A stretch of DNA of 24,389 nucleotides from an uncultured Oscillospiraceae bacterium (GTDB taxonomy: Bacteria; Bacillota; Clostridia; Oscillospirales; Acutalibacteraceae), in NCBI GenBank assembly GCA_900540305.1, contig UQFL01000029.1:1-24389 (forward strand), in the 5' to 3' direction. Under the pieces are notes generated by a model that was not told the origin of the DNA, made no database searches, and saw only the letters and a list, made by a program, of their open reading frames with translations. Numbering within the stretch: position 1 is the stretch's first letter; the number at the start of each line of letters is the position of its first letter. Shown in pieces: positions 1 to 5,704 of this stretch. A program made the translations under genes and the position numbers.

Positions 1-33
1 TCGTCGGCAGCGTCAGATGTGTATAAGAGACAG
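1..33 (+). other. Illumina Nextera (Tn5) read-1 adapter left on contig end
   Basis: The first 33 bases match the Nextera read-1 transposase adapter as I remember it. They end in the 19-base Tn5 mosaic end AGATGTGTATAAGAGACAG. Genomic sequence starts at about 34. This is library contamination, not a mobile element of the organism. A reading frame on the minus strand happens to continue through it, so the last residues of the truncated gene below must be ignored from base 33 down. Confidence 0.97.
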
Positions 34-458
34 ATATCATATAATACATTCTTGCAATCCGAGGTTAAAAACAATATGTAATTTGTTATTTGTTTGCAGA
101 GTTCCAAAGGGGAACCGTTGCCAGAAAAACATTCATTCAAAATGTCCATTTTGCCATCTTTATCTAAAACAAAACAAAGTGTGCCTTTAAAAGCAGTGTT
201 TAAATTGTTAATAAGTTCTAAGGTGTAGTATTTGTTGTGCTTTTCAGTGCTGACGAACGCTGAAATAACAGAATGTGCAACGGTGTTGTCGACTATAAAT
301 AAGTCCATTAAAATTTCTTTGTTGTTTAAATATTCTAAGTTAAAAGAGATTTGCAAGTATTCTGTTGTTGCAGTTTTTGAAAGGCGTTTTATATTAAAAT
401 TATTTATTTCGTTTTCCGATAAAGATTTTTCTAAAAGCAGTTGAAGATGAGAATTCAT
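34..458 (-). CDS. Hypothetical protein, 3' end missing (possible YbjN-like fold)
   Basis: An open frame on the minus strand starts at ATG 458-456 and runs without a stop for about 141 codons into the contig end, so the C-terminus is missing. An in-frame stop lies at 483-485, which limits the start to this ATG or a TTG at 470-468; the ribosome site is weak (GGA about 8 bases before the ATG). I do not recognise a family with confidence. The pattern is an N-terminal helix, several beta strands, a helix with LINNLN at residues 82-87, a strand hairpin around DKDGKMDI (99-106), then another helix. That order resembles the YbjN / type III chaperone-like fold, which is only an inference. The gene lies downstream of a strong promoter with an XRE-type operator between its -35 and -10 boxes, so it is probably controlled by the divergent repressor. 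Confidence 0.6.
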
Positions 459-499
459 ATGGTGTTCCAAATTACCGAATAATTAGTTGGTTCCTATAA

Positions 500-528
500 A
501 TTATAGTAAAAATATTTACTAAAGTCAA
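500..528 (-). promoter_or_regulatory. Sigma-A promoter of the truncated minus-strand gene
   Basis: Read on the minus strand, TTGACT (528-523) is followed after exactly 17 bases by TATAAT (505-500). This is a near-consensus housekeeping promoter pointing at the gene starting at 458, with a leader of roughly 35 bases. Palindrome 504-521 fills its spacer, the expected position for repression. Confidence 0.8.
504..521. promoter_or_regulatory. Operator palindrome 1 (TAGTAAA-N4-TTTACTA)
   Basis: A perfect inverted repeat with 7-base arms and a 4-base centre (AATA). It lies in the spacer of the minus-strand promoter and touches its -10 box. An identical-arm copy lies 25 bp away at 529-546. The position beside a divergent XRE gene suggests it is that regulator's binding site (inference). 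Confidence 0.75.
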
Positions 529-546
529 TAGTAAACTTCTTTACTA
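529..546. promoter_or_regulatory. Operator palindrome 2 (TAGTAAA-N4-TTTACTA)
   Basis: A second perfect inverted repeat with the same 7-base arms and a different 4-base centre (CTTC). Only the arms are conserved between the two copies, which argues for protein binding rather than chance AT-richness. It lies just upstream of the TATAAT box (549-554) serving the XRE gene, so it would allow autoregulation. Confidence 0.75.
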
Positions 547-548
547 CA

Positions 549-554
549 TATAAT
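549..554 (+). promoter_or_regulatory. -10 box of the XRE regulator gene
   Basis: A perfect TATAAT lies 19 bases before the start codon at 573. The 17-spaced -35 region (526-531) is poor, so the promoter may be weak or activated. The implied transcript start is close to 561, leaving a short leader that holds the ribosome site. Confidence 0.5.
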
Positions 555-572
555 TGTAGCGGAGGGATTGCT

Positions 573-791
573 ATGGACTATACCAAGCGTATTCGTGACC
601 TTAGAGAAGATAACGATAAAACACAGCAGGAAGTGGCTGATTATTTGAGCACATCGCAGACTATGTATGCGAGATATGAGCGAGGGGCAAACGAACTGCC
701 TATCAGACACCTTATAAAACTTGCCGATTTTTACGGTGTTTCTACAGATTATATCCTCGGCAGGACGGATAATCAGAAAATGAATAAATAA
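573..791 (+). CDS. XRE-family helix-turn-helix transcriptional regulator
   Basis: A 72-residue single-domain DNA-binding protein of the Cro/C1 (HTH_3) family. The domain spans residues 1-66: helix 1 with IRDLRED (6-12), the turn helices with TQQEVADYLSTSQTMYARYERG (17-38), LIKLADFYGVSTDYILGR (47-64) as the typical last helices, then a short polar tail. There is no ligand or dimerisation domain beyond it. The ribosome site GGAGGG (561-566) sits 6 bases before ATG 573. It is divergent from the truncated gene at 458 and separated from it by two identical-arm palindromes that cover both promoters, so it probably represses that gene and itself. Such small XRE proteins occur both as chromosomal switches and in phages and conjugative elements. 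No other mobile-element gene is visible here, but the contig ends nearby. Confidence 0.9.
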   Translation: MDYTKRIRDLREDNDKTQQEVADYLSTSQTMYARYERGANELPIRHLIKLADFYGVSTDYILGRTDNQKMNK

Positions 792-794
792 TGC

Positions 795-823
795 TTGACA
801 ACGCTTTATTATTATTATATAAT
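795..823 (+). promoter_or_regulatory. Consensus sigma-A promoter of the rplU-prp-rpmA operon
   Basis: TTGACA (795-800), exactly 17 bases, then TATAAT (818-823): both boxes match consensus. It starts only 4 bases after the XRE stop codon, so the ribosomal operon has its own strong promoter. The transcript would begin near 830. Confidence 0.9.
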
Positions 824-829
824 CTTTAC

Positions 830-890
830 ACCGCTTATTGTGGGCTTTAAGAAAATACTATGTATTTCGCCTATTGTAGCGAGTCTTGAA
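830..890 (+). ncRNA. Structured leader RNA upstream of rplU (candidate L21 leader)
   Basis: The 5' leader can fold as nested helices: CGCT 832-835 with AGCG 878-881, GGC 843-845 with GCC 869-871, and a perfect 6-bp hairpin AAATAC 853-858 / GTATTT 862-867 with a 3-base loop. Bacillota rplU operons often carry a conserved L21 leader that mediates autoregulation by the ribosomal protein. Position fits that class, but I cannot run a covariance model, so class membership is inferred. Confidence 0.5.
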
Positions 891-907
891 AAAGGAAGGT
901 AAATTCG

Positions 908-1216
908 ATGTACGCTGTTATCGTAACCGGTGGTAAGCAGTATAAGGTTTCTGAGGGCGATGTTCTCTATGTAGAAAAGCTCGGCGTTGAAGCTGACGAG
1001 GAAATCACTTTTGATACAGTTCTTGCTGTAAATGACGGCAACGGAATCAAAGCTGGCAAGGATTGCGCAAATGCTACCGTAACTGCTAAAGTTATCAAGA
1101 ACGGCAAAGCTAAGAAAATCACTGTATTTACTTACAAGCCGAAGAAGAACGAAAAGCGCAAGATGGGTCATCGTCAGCCTTACACAAAGGTTGAAATCAA
1201 AGCCATCAACGCTTAA
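908..1216 (+). CDS. rplU: 50S ribosomal protein L21
   Basis: A 102-residue protein of normal L21 length. It begins MYAVIVTGGKQYKV, the hallmark N-terminus, followed by VEKLGVEADEEITFDTVLAV, and contains the basic rRNA-binding stretch KPKKNEKRKMGHRQPYT (76-92) with the classic GHRQPYT motif. It binds 23S rRNA in the large subunit. Ribosome site AGGAAGG lies at 893-899. It is the first gene of an operon with prp (5-base gap) and rpmA, the standard Bacillota order, behind a structured leader that may provide autoregulation. Confidence 0.98.
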   Translation: MYAVIVTGGKQYKVSEGDVLYVEKLGVEADEEITFDTVLAVNDGNGIKAGKDCANATVTAKVIKNGKAKKITVFTYKPKKNEKRKMGHRQPYTKVEIKAINA

Positions 1217-1221
1217 TTCAA

Positions 1222-1536
1222 ATGATTAAAGTTGAATTTTTCAGGTCGGAAAATCTTTTAAACGGTTTTACCGCAAAGGGCCATTCAATGAGTGCTCCGC
1301 ACGGGCAGGATTTAATCTGCGCCTTTGTTTCAAGCGCGTGCCTTATGACGGCGAATACCGTGACGGAAATTGTCGGTCTTTCGGCAGAAGCCGAGGCGGA
1401 CGATGGTTATTTAAGACTTGCAATAAAAGAAGACCCGACTCCCGCTCAGGATATTCTCAACGGTTTGAAACTTCATCTTCAAGAACTTCAAAATGATTAT
1501 CCTGAAAATATTAAAGTGATTATTTCGGAGGTGTAA
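1222..1536 (+). CDS. prp: Ribosomal-processing cysteine protease Prp
   Basis: A 104-residue YsxB/Prp-family cysteine protease that removes the N-terminal extension of ribosomal protein L27. The catalytic pair is visible as H21 in the KGHS segment and C33 in the GQDLICAFVSSA segment (28-39). It sits between rplU and rpmA, its known context, and the next gene encodes an L27 with exactly the extension it cuts. No Shine-Dalgarno sequence is evident before ATG 1222, only 5 bases after the rplU stop, so translation is probably coupled to rplU and expression kept low. The ribosome site of rpmA overlaps its 3' end. Confidence 0.93.
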   Translation: MIKVEFFRSENLLNGFTAKGHSMSAPHGQDLICAFVSSACLMTANTVTEIVGLSAEAEADDGYLRLAIKEDPTPAQDILNGLKLHLQELQNDYPENIKVIISEV

Positions 1537-1538
1537 TT

Positions 1539-1823
1539 ATGCTCAAGTTAGATTTACAGCTTTTCGCTCATAAGAAAGGTATGGGTTCAACTAAGAACGG
1601 CCGTGATTCAGAGTCTAAGCGTCTCGGCGCTAAGAGAGCTGACGGACAGTTTGTTCTTGCAGGCAATATTCTTTACCGCCAGAGAGGAACTCATATTCAC
1701 CCCGGCAACAATGTAGGTATCGGCTCAGACGATACTCTTTATGCTCTTGTTGACGGTACTGTTAAGTATGAAAGAATGGGCAAGGACAGAAAGAAAGTTT
1801 CTGTTTACCCTGTTGAGCAGTAA
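1539..1823 (+). CDS. rpmA: 50S ribosomal protein L27 with cleavable N-terminal extension
   Basis: A 94-residue L27. It opens with MLKLDLQLFA, the Bacillota extension processed by Prp, by analogy after F9; the mature protein then begins AHKKGMGSTKNGRDSESKRLG, the conserved N-terminus that reaches toward the peptidyl transferase centre. Ribosome site GGAGGTG lies inside the end of prp, only 2 bases separate the genes, and a strong terminator follows. The extension and the adjacent protease form a matched pair. Confidence 0.98.
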   Translation: MLKLDLQLFAHKKGMGSTKNGRDSESKRLGAKRADGQFVLAGNILYRQRGTHIHPGNNVGIGSDDTLYALVDGTVKYERMGKDRKKVSVYPVEQ

Positions 1824-1831
1824 TTGATTTT

Positions 1832-1862
1832 AAAGGCACGGCTTTTGCCGTGCTTTTTTTGT
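1832..1862 (+). terminator. Rho-independent terminator after rpmA
   Basis: GCACGGC (1836-1842), TTTT loop, GCCGTGC (1847-1853), then a run of seven T, with AAA/TTT flanks extending the stem. It closes the ribosomal operon 9 bases after the rpmA stop. Confidence 0.95.
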
Positions 1863-1904
1863 TTTATATAATATATTTATAACATTATTATTAAGGTGCG
1901 AGGA

Positions 1905-1926
1905 CAAATTTTATATGTAAAATTTG
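1905..1926. promoter_or_regulatory. 22-bp perfect palindrome upstream of the feo promoter
   Basis: CAAATTTTA, four bases, TAAAATTTG: 9-bp arms without a mismatch. It ends 11 bases before the -35 box of the feo promoter, a usual activator position. There is no T run, so it is not a terminator. The bound protein is unknown. Confidence 0.5.
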
Positions 1927-1937
1927 TAAAATATGTG

Positions 1938-1966
1938 TTGACAATGCGGAAATATTATGGTATATT
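1938..1966 (+). promoter_or_regulatory. Sigma-A promoter of the feo operon
   Basis: TTGACA (1938-1943), 17 bases, TATATT (1961-1966). The predicted start near 1973 falls at the left edge of palindrome 1974-1989. Confidence 0.82.
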
Positions 1967-1973
1967 CATATCG

Positions 1974-1989
1974 GTTAGTTGATACTAAC
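1974..1989. promoter_or_regulatory. Candidate metal-regulator operator 1 (GTTAG-N6-CTAAC)
   Basis: The inverted repeat GTTAGT-N4-ACTAAC overlaps the predicted transcript start of the feo operon. The same GTTAG-N6-CTAAC arrangement recurs before feoB at 2575-2590. A DtxR-family iron repressor is the natural candidate because GTTAG/CTAAC also occur in the DtxR/IdeR consensus, although with different spacing. Confidence 0.6.
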
Positions 1990-2064
1990 TGATTGATTAA
2001 TTTGCAAGATTACACTTGTATAGTGCTTATATATTTTTTGCTGATTTATCAAAAGGAGATGAAA

Positions 2065-2277
2065 TTGGTGCTTCTGTCAATGGCGGATTACGGAGATAAG
2101 AGAAAGATTATTAGTGTAACAGGGCGAGAGGAAACAAAACATCATTTGGAAGCATTGGGTTTTATAGAGGGCGAAGAAGTTACTGTTGTTAGTAGCTTGA
2201 GCGGTAATCTAATTGTTAATGTTAAGGGTACGAGAATTGCTATAAGTCGTTCAATAGCCAATAAAATCATTGTTTGA
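2065..2277 (+). CDS. feoA: FeoA-domain protein (first copy)
   Basis: A small cytosolic SH3-like FeoA protein of about 70 residues, partner of the FeoB iron(II) transporter. Visible features are the core HHLEALGFIEGEEVTVVSSL (22-41 from the chosen start), then GNLIVNVKGTRIAISRSIANKIIV at the C-terminus, typical of the clostridial FeoA type that precedes a second FeoA. Start choice: AAGGAG (2053-2058) lies 6 bases before TTG 2065 and 9 before GTG 2068. The ATG at 2059 abuts the ribosome site, ATG 2080 is too far, and the frame upstream to 1993 overlaps the leader. A TTG or GTG start is therefore most likely. It is first in the feo operon, directly after operator 1. Confidence 0.85.
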   Translation: MVLLSMADYGDKRKIISVTGREETKHHLEALGFIEGEEVTVVSSLSGNLIVNVKGTRIAISRSIANKIIV

Positions 2278-2309
2278 TTATTTTATTTGTGATTATAGGA
2301 GGTTTTTAA

Positions 2310-2528
2310 ATGACACTGAAGGATGCTAAAATTGGATCCACCGTCACCGTGAAGAAAATAAATGGAGAGGGTGCTCTTAGAAGACGGATAATGGATATGG
2401 GGATTACAAAGGGCGTTTCGATTTATATAAGAAAAGTCGCTCCTCTCGGAGACCCGATAGAAGTTACTGTTAGAAATTATGAACTTTCGCTTAGAAAAGC
2501 AGATGCTGTAAATATTGAGGTAGAATGA
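2310..2528 (+). CDS. feoA: FeoA-domain protein (second copy)
   Basis: A 72-residue FeoA protein with the classic pattern MTLKDAKIGSTVTVKKINGEG, LRRRIMDMGITKGVSI (23-38), APLGDPIEVTVRNYELSLRK (44-63) and a final NIEVE. It would form an SH3-like barrel acting with FeoB in ferrous iron uptake. Ribosome site AGGAGG precedes ATG 2310 by about 8 bases. It lies 32 bases after the first feoA and 97 before feoB. The two copies differ clearly, so this is an old paralogue pair rather than a recent duplication; double feoA is common in Clostridia. Confidence 0.95.
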   Translation: MTLKDAKIGSTVTVKKINGEGALRRRIMDMGITKGVSIYIRKVAPLGDPIEVTVRNYELSLRKADAVNIEVE

Positions 2529-2574
2529 ATAATTGCATATTATAAGAGAAAGTTATTATTTTTTTTGCGGTTGA

Positions 2575-2590
2575 GTTAGTTAACGCTAAC
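2575..2590. promoter_or_regulatory. Candidate metal-regulator operator 2 (GTTAG-N6-CTAAC)
   Basis: GTTAG and CTAAC are separated by six bases, matching operator 1 in arms and spacing, and lie 35 bases before the feoB start. It suggests an internal regulated promoter for feoB. A weak TTGCAT at 2533-2538 is the only nearby -35 candidate. The regulator is not encoded in the window. Confidence 0.55.
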
Positions 2591-2625
2591 GAACAACGCT
2601 GTAAACAATTTTGAGGAGGAAAAAT

Positions 2626-5013
2626 ATGTCTATAAAAATAGCTCTTGTAGGCAACCCAAACAGCGGTAAAACAACGCTTTTCAATGCGCTTACAGGTTCA
2701 AATCAGTATGTCGGCAACTGGCCGGGCGTTACAGTTGAAAAAAAAGAGGGTAAACTCAAAACTGATAAATCGGTAACTTTGACGGATTTGCCAGGTATTT
2801 ACAGTCTTTCACCCTATACGCTTGAAGAGGTTGTTGCAAGAAATTACATACTCCAGGAAAAGCCGGATGCCATTTTGAATATTGTTGACGGAACTAATTT
2901 GGAGAGGAACTTATATTTAACAACCCAACTTTTAGAACTGGGGATTCCCGTTGTTATTGCGGTTAACATGATGGATGTCGTTAATAAAACGGGCAGTAAA
3001 ATTAATATTTCAAAATTATCTAGTCAGTTGGGGTGTAAGGTTGTTGAAATTTCAGCCATTAAGTCACTTGGGATAAAAGAGGCGTCTGAGGCAGTTGTTG
3101 CCGCAGCTTCTGAAAAAGCTGGCGAACCCAAGCACGAGTTTTCCGAAAAAGTAGAGGCGTATCTTTCAAATATCCAAGCAAGACTTGATGTAGGAAATGA
3201 AAAGAAACGCTTTTATGCAATTAAACTTTTTGAACGCGACGATAAAATCGCAGAAGTAAATGCAAATTTACCAGATGTCGAAAGTATAATAAAACAGGCG
3301 GAAGACGAATTTGATGACGATAGCGAGAGTATAATAACAAATGAAAGATACGAATACATAGCTTCAGTTATTGATTCTTGTTATGTAAATAAAAACAGAG
3401 GGAAACTTACTCTTTCTGATAAAATAGATAAAATAGTAACAAACAGATTTCTTGCACTTCCGATTTTTGCGCTCGTGATGTTTCTTGTGTATTACATTTC
3501 CGTTACCACCGTCGGCACATGGGCTACAGATTGGGCGAATGATGGCGTTTTCGGCGACGGCTGGCACATTACGGGTCAGGCGGAGTATGACGATGCTATG
3601 ACGGAATATGCAGAGGAATATATATGGACTCCCGATGTTGTTTCAACCGTTGAGGCGGCTGCGGCAAATGAAGTTGTGGGAGCAGGCGATATACTTTCGG
3701 CAATAGAGGAAAAAGACTACGGCGCATTTGACGAGGAGTACTCATCATATTCAGCGTCGCTTTCAAAAGAGGGATATGATATTTCCGAAACTGTTGACGG
3801 CGCACTTGAAGCGGAAAATGTTCCCGATACTTCCGAATACGGAATTTATGTAAAGGGTATTCCTGTTATTGTGGAAGACGCTCTCAACAAAATTAACTGC
3901 GCAGATTGGCTCCAGAGCCTTGTTCTTGACGGCGTTATAGGCGGTGTTGGCGCAGTGCTCGGCTTTGTTCCTCAGATGCTTGTGCTTTTCATTTTCCTTG
4001 CGTTTCTTGAGGGATGCGGCTATATGGCTCGTATTGCGTTTATTATGGACAGAATTTTCCGCCGTTTCGGTCTTTCGGGCAAATCGTTTATCCCCATGCT
4101 TATCGGCACGGGCTGCGGCGTTCCTGGAATTATGGCATCAAGAACGATTGAAAATGACAGAGACAGAAAAATGACGATTATGACAACCACATTCATTCCC
4201 TGCGGAGCAAAACTTCCTATAATTGCTCTTATCTCGGGTGCACTCTTTTCGGGTGCGTGGTGGGTTGCGCCGAGCGCCTATTTCGTGGGCATTGCGGCGA
4301 TAATCGTATCTGGAATTATTCTTAAAAAAACAAAGCCTTTTGCCGGGGATGTATCTCCGTTTGTTATGGAACTTCCCGCATACCACCTTCCCACAGTCGG
4401 CTCAGTGCTTCGCTCAATGTGGGAGCGTGCTTCATCATTTATTAAAAAGGCTGGCACAATTATACTGCTTTCTTCCATTGTGATTTGGGCAGGTTCCCGT
4501 TTCGGAATGCTCGCTTCAGGCGGATTCGGTTTTGACCTTGATATGGAGCTTGAGAGCAGCGTCCTCGGTATGATAGGCAGCGTTATAAAGTGGATATTCG
4601 TTCCGCTCGGCTTCGGCTCAATCAAAGCGGCTGTTGCAACTGTTATGGGTCTTGTTGCTAAAGAAGAAGTTGTAGGCGTTTTCGGCGTTCTCGATTTCGA
4701 GGGACTTGGAAAACTCTCAGCTTATTCTTTCCTTGTGTTCAACCTTCTCTGCGCTCCCTGTTTTGCAGCAATTGGTGCAATCAAAAGAGAGATGAACAAC
4801 GCAAAGTGGACTTGGTTTGCAATCGGTTATCAGACTGTGTTTGCTTATCTCGTTTCACTTATCGTCTATAATATAGGCAGTCTTTTCGGCGGCACTTTCA
4901 CCGTGTGGACGGCTGCGGCGATTATAGCGCTTGCGTTTATTATCTATATGCTATTCAGAAAAAATAAATATACTGACGGAAGACTTAAAACTGCCGATAT
5001 TAAAAAGAAATAA
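2626..5013 (+). CDS. feoB: Ferrous iron transport protein B (GTPase-permease)
   Basis: A 795-residue inner-membrane iron(II) transporter. The N-terminal G domain shows G1 GNPNSGKT (9-16), switch region NWPGVTVEKKEG (31-42), G3 DLPG (54-57), G4 NMMD (114-117) and G5 SAI (143-145). A helical spacer runs to about 265. The membrane part begins ALPIFALVMFLVYYI (277-291) and includes the two Gate motifs: GCGVPGIMASRTIEN (496-510) and FIPCGAKLPI (523-532). CAPCFAAIGAIKREM lies near the C-terminus. Residues about 311-410, between the first and second membrane segments, form a long, acidic, Ala-rich insertion not in the FeoB core as I know it. ATG 2626 is preferred because GAGGAGGA (2613-2620) precedes it by 5 bases; an upstream TTG at 2611 overlaps that site. 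It is followed after 9 bases by the Cys-rich partner. Confidence 0.97.
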   Translation: MSIKIALVGNPNSGKTTLFNALTGSNQYVGNWPGVTVEKKEGKLKTDKSVTLTDLPGIYSLSPYTLEEVVARNYILQEKPDAILNIVDGTNLERNLYLTTQLLELGIPVVIAVNMMDVVNKTGSKINISKLSSQLGCKVVEISAIKSLGIKEASEAVVAAASEKAGEPKHEFSEKVEAYLSNIQARLDVGNEKKRFYAIKLFERDDKIAEVNANLPDVESIIKQAEDEFDDDSESIITNERYEYIASVIDSCYVNKNRGKLTLSDKIDKIVTNRFLALPIFALVMFLVYYISVTTVGTWATDWANDGVFGDGWHITGQAEYDDAMTEYAEEYIWTPDVVSTVEAAAANEVVGAGDILSAIEEKDYGAFDEEYSSYSASLSKEGYDISETVDGALEAENVPDTSEYGIYVKGIPVIVEDALNKINCADWLQSLVLDGVIGGVGAVLGFVPQMLVLFIFLAFLEGCGYMARIAFIMDRIFRRFGLSGKSFIPMLIGTGCGVPGIMASRTIENDRDRKMTIMTTTFIPCGAKLPIIALISGALFSGAWWVAPSAYFVGIAAIIVSGIILKKTKPFAGDVSPFVMELPAYHLPTVGSVLRSMWERASSFIKKAGTIILLSSIVIWAGSRFGMLASGGFGFDLDMELESSVLGMIGSVIKWIFVPLGFGSIKAAVATVMGLVAKEEVVGVFGVLDFEGLGKLSAYSFLVFNLLCAPCFAAIGAIKREMNNAKWTWFAIGYQTVFAYLVSLIVYNIGSLFGGTFTVWTAAAIIALAFIIYMLFRKNKYTDGRLKTADIKKK

Positions 5014-5022
5014 GGTGACTTT

Positions 5023-5193
5023 ATGGAATGGGGAACGATAATTGTTCTTGCCGCTGTAATTGCAGTTGTTGCGGCAATAATTTATAAACTTGTTAAAGAT
5101 AAAAAGCAGGGCAAATCATCCTGCGGCTGTGACTGCTCAACCTGCGGCGGATGTTGTTCATCCTGCAAAGGTCACAGCGGGGAAACAAAATAA
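5023..5193 (+). CDS. FeoB-associated Cys-rich membrane protein
   Basis: A 56-residue protein. One hydrophobic segment (residues 5-20, rich in Ile, Val and Ala) is followed by a lysine-rich stretch (23-31, positive inside) and a soluble tail with seven cysteines at 34, 36, 38, 41, 44, 45 and 48, then KGHSGETK. This is the layout of the small proteins that follow feoB in many anaerobes (FeoB_associated family). Cysteine spacing suggests metal binding, perhaps iron handover on the cytosolic side, but function is unproven. ATG 5023 lies 9 bases after the feoB stop, with AGGTGA as ribosome site. A terminator follows. Confidence 0.88.
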   Translation: MEWGTIIVLAAVIAVVAAIIYKLVKDKKQGKSSCGCDCSTCGGCCSSCKGHSGETK

Positions 5194-5254
5194 GCCCTGA
5201 CAATAATACAAACCTCTCGGCATACGCCGAATAATAATACTCCTTTTTAACGGG

Positions 5255-5290
5255 AAAAGGCTTTGGAAAATGAATTCCAAAGCCTTTTTT
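5255..5290 (+). terminator. Terminator between convergent feo and obg operons
   Basis: A 14-bp perfect stem (AAAAGGCTTTGGAA 5255-5268 with 5275-5288), six-base loop and six T at the 3' side. It ends the feo operon. Because the left arm starts with AAAA it could weakly terminate the minus-strand operon too, whose last stop codon is about 20 bases away. A smaller hairpin TCGGC-N4-GCCGA precedes it at 5217-5230. Confidence 0.92.
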
Positions 5291-5308
5291 CGTTGTTTAA
5301 ATATTCTT

Positions 5309-5698
5309 TTATTCCTGTGTAATAATTTTAAAGAGTTCCTTTATTCTGTCCGTCTGTTCAGTTAAATAAAGGTATCCGAAAAGCGCTTCAACGCCCGTTG
5401 CCGTGTGGTATTCGGCGTCCGTTGCGCTCTTAGGAGAATGACCCGTTTTAGCGTTTCTGCCCCGCTTAAACTGAGCCGTTTCTTCCTCTGTAAGTATGTC
5501 CTTAATTTTGCTGAAAGCTTCCGTCTGCGCCTTTGCGCTGACAAATTTAACGCTTTCACGGTGCAAATCGTTCACAGGTCTGTTTGCGTTGCACACAAGC
5601 GTTTCACGCACAAGAATTTCATAAATGCAGTCGCCTATAAAAGCAAGGTTTAAAGGGCTTAACTGCTTTGCGTTTGTTTCTATATCTGTAAATCTCAT
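5309..5698 (-). CDS. mrnC: Mini-ribonuclease 3 (23S rRNA maturation)
   Basis: A 129-residue RNase III-like endonuclease that lacks the dsRNA-binding domain, the Mini-III family that trims 23S rRNA ends in Bacillota. Signature 1 is LNLAFIGDCIYEILVR (16-31) with catalytic D23. RGRNAKTGHSPKSA (79-92) is the conserved loop, and TGVEALFGYLYL (101-112) carries the second acidic residue E104. Length is normal. It starts 6 bases after the obg stop, so it is translated as the last gene of the five-gene operon. Pairing with Obg is a coherent ribosome-biogenesis unit. In Bacillus mrnC is usually beside cysS instead, so this placement is lineage specific as far as I know. Confidence 0.94.
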   Translation of the reverse strand: MRFTDIETNAKQLSPLNLAFIGDCIYEILVRETLVCNANRPVNDLHRESVKFVSAKAQTEAFSKIKDILTEEETAQFKRGRNAKTGHSPKSATDAEYHTATGVEALFGYLYLTEQTDRIKELFKIITQE

Positions 5699-5704
5699 CG
5701 GTGT

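Noticed and set aside
815..1171. A 118-codon minus-strand frame over rplU
   Set aside because: It covers the rplU leader and coding region in antisense, with no promoter or ribosome site and no recognisable domain.
1993..2064. Longer N-terminus for the first FeoA
   Set aside because: It starts 4 bases after operator 1 and only about 20 bases after the predicted transcript start, lacks a ribosome site, and the extra residues do not resemble FeoA. A good site lies at 2053-2058.
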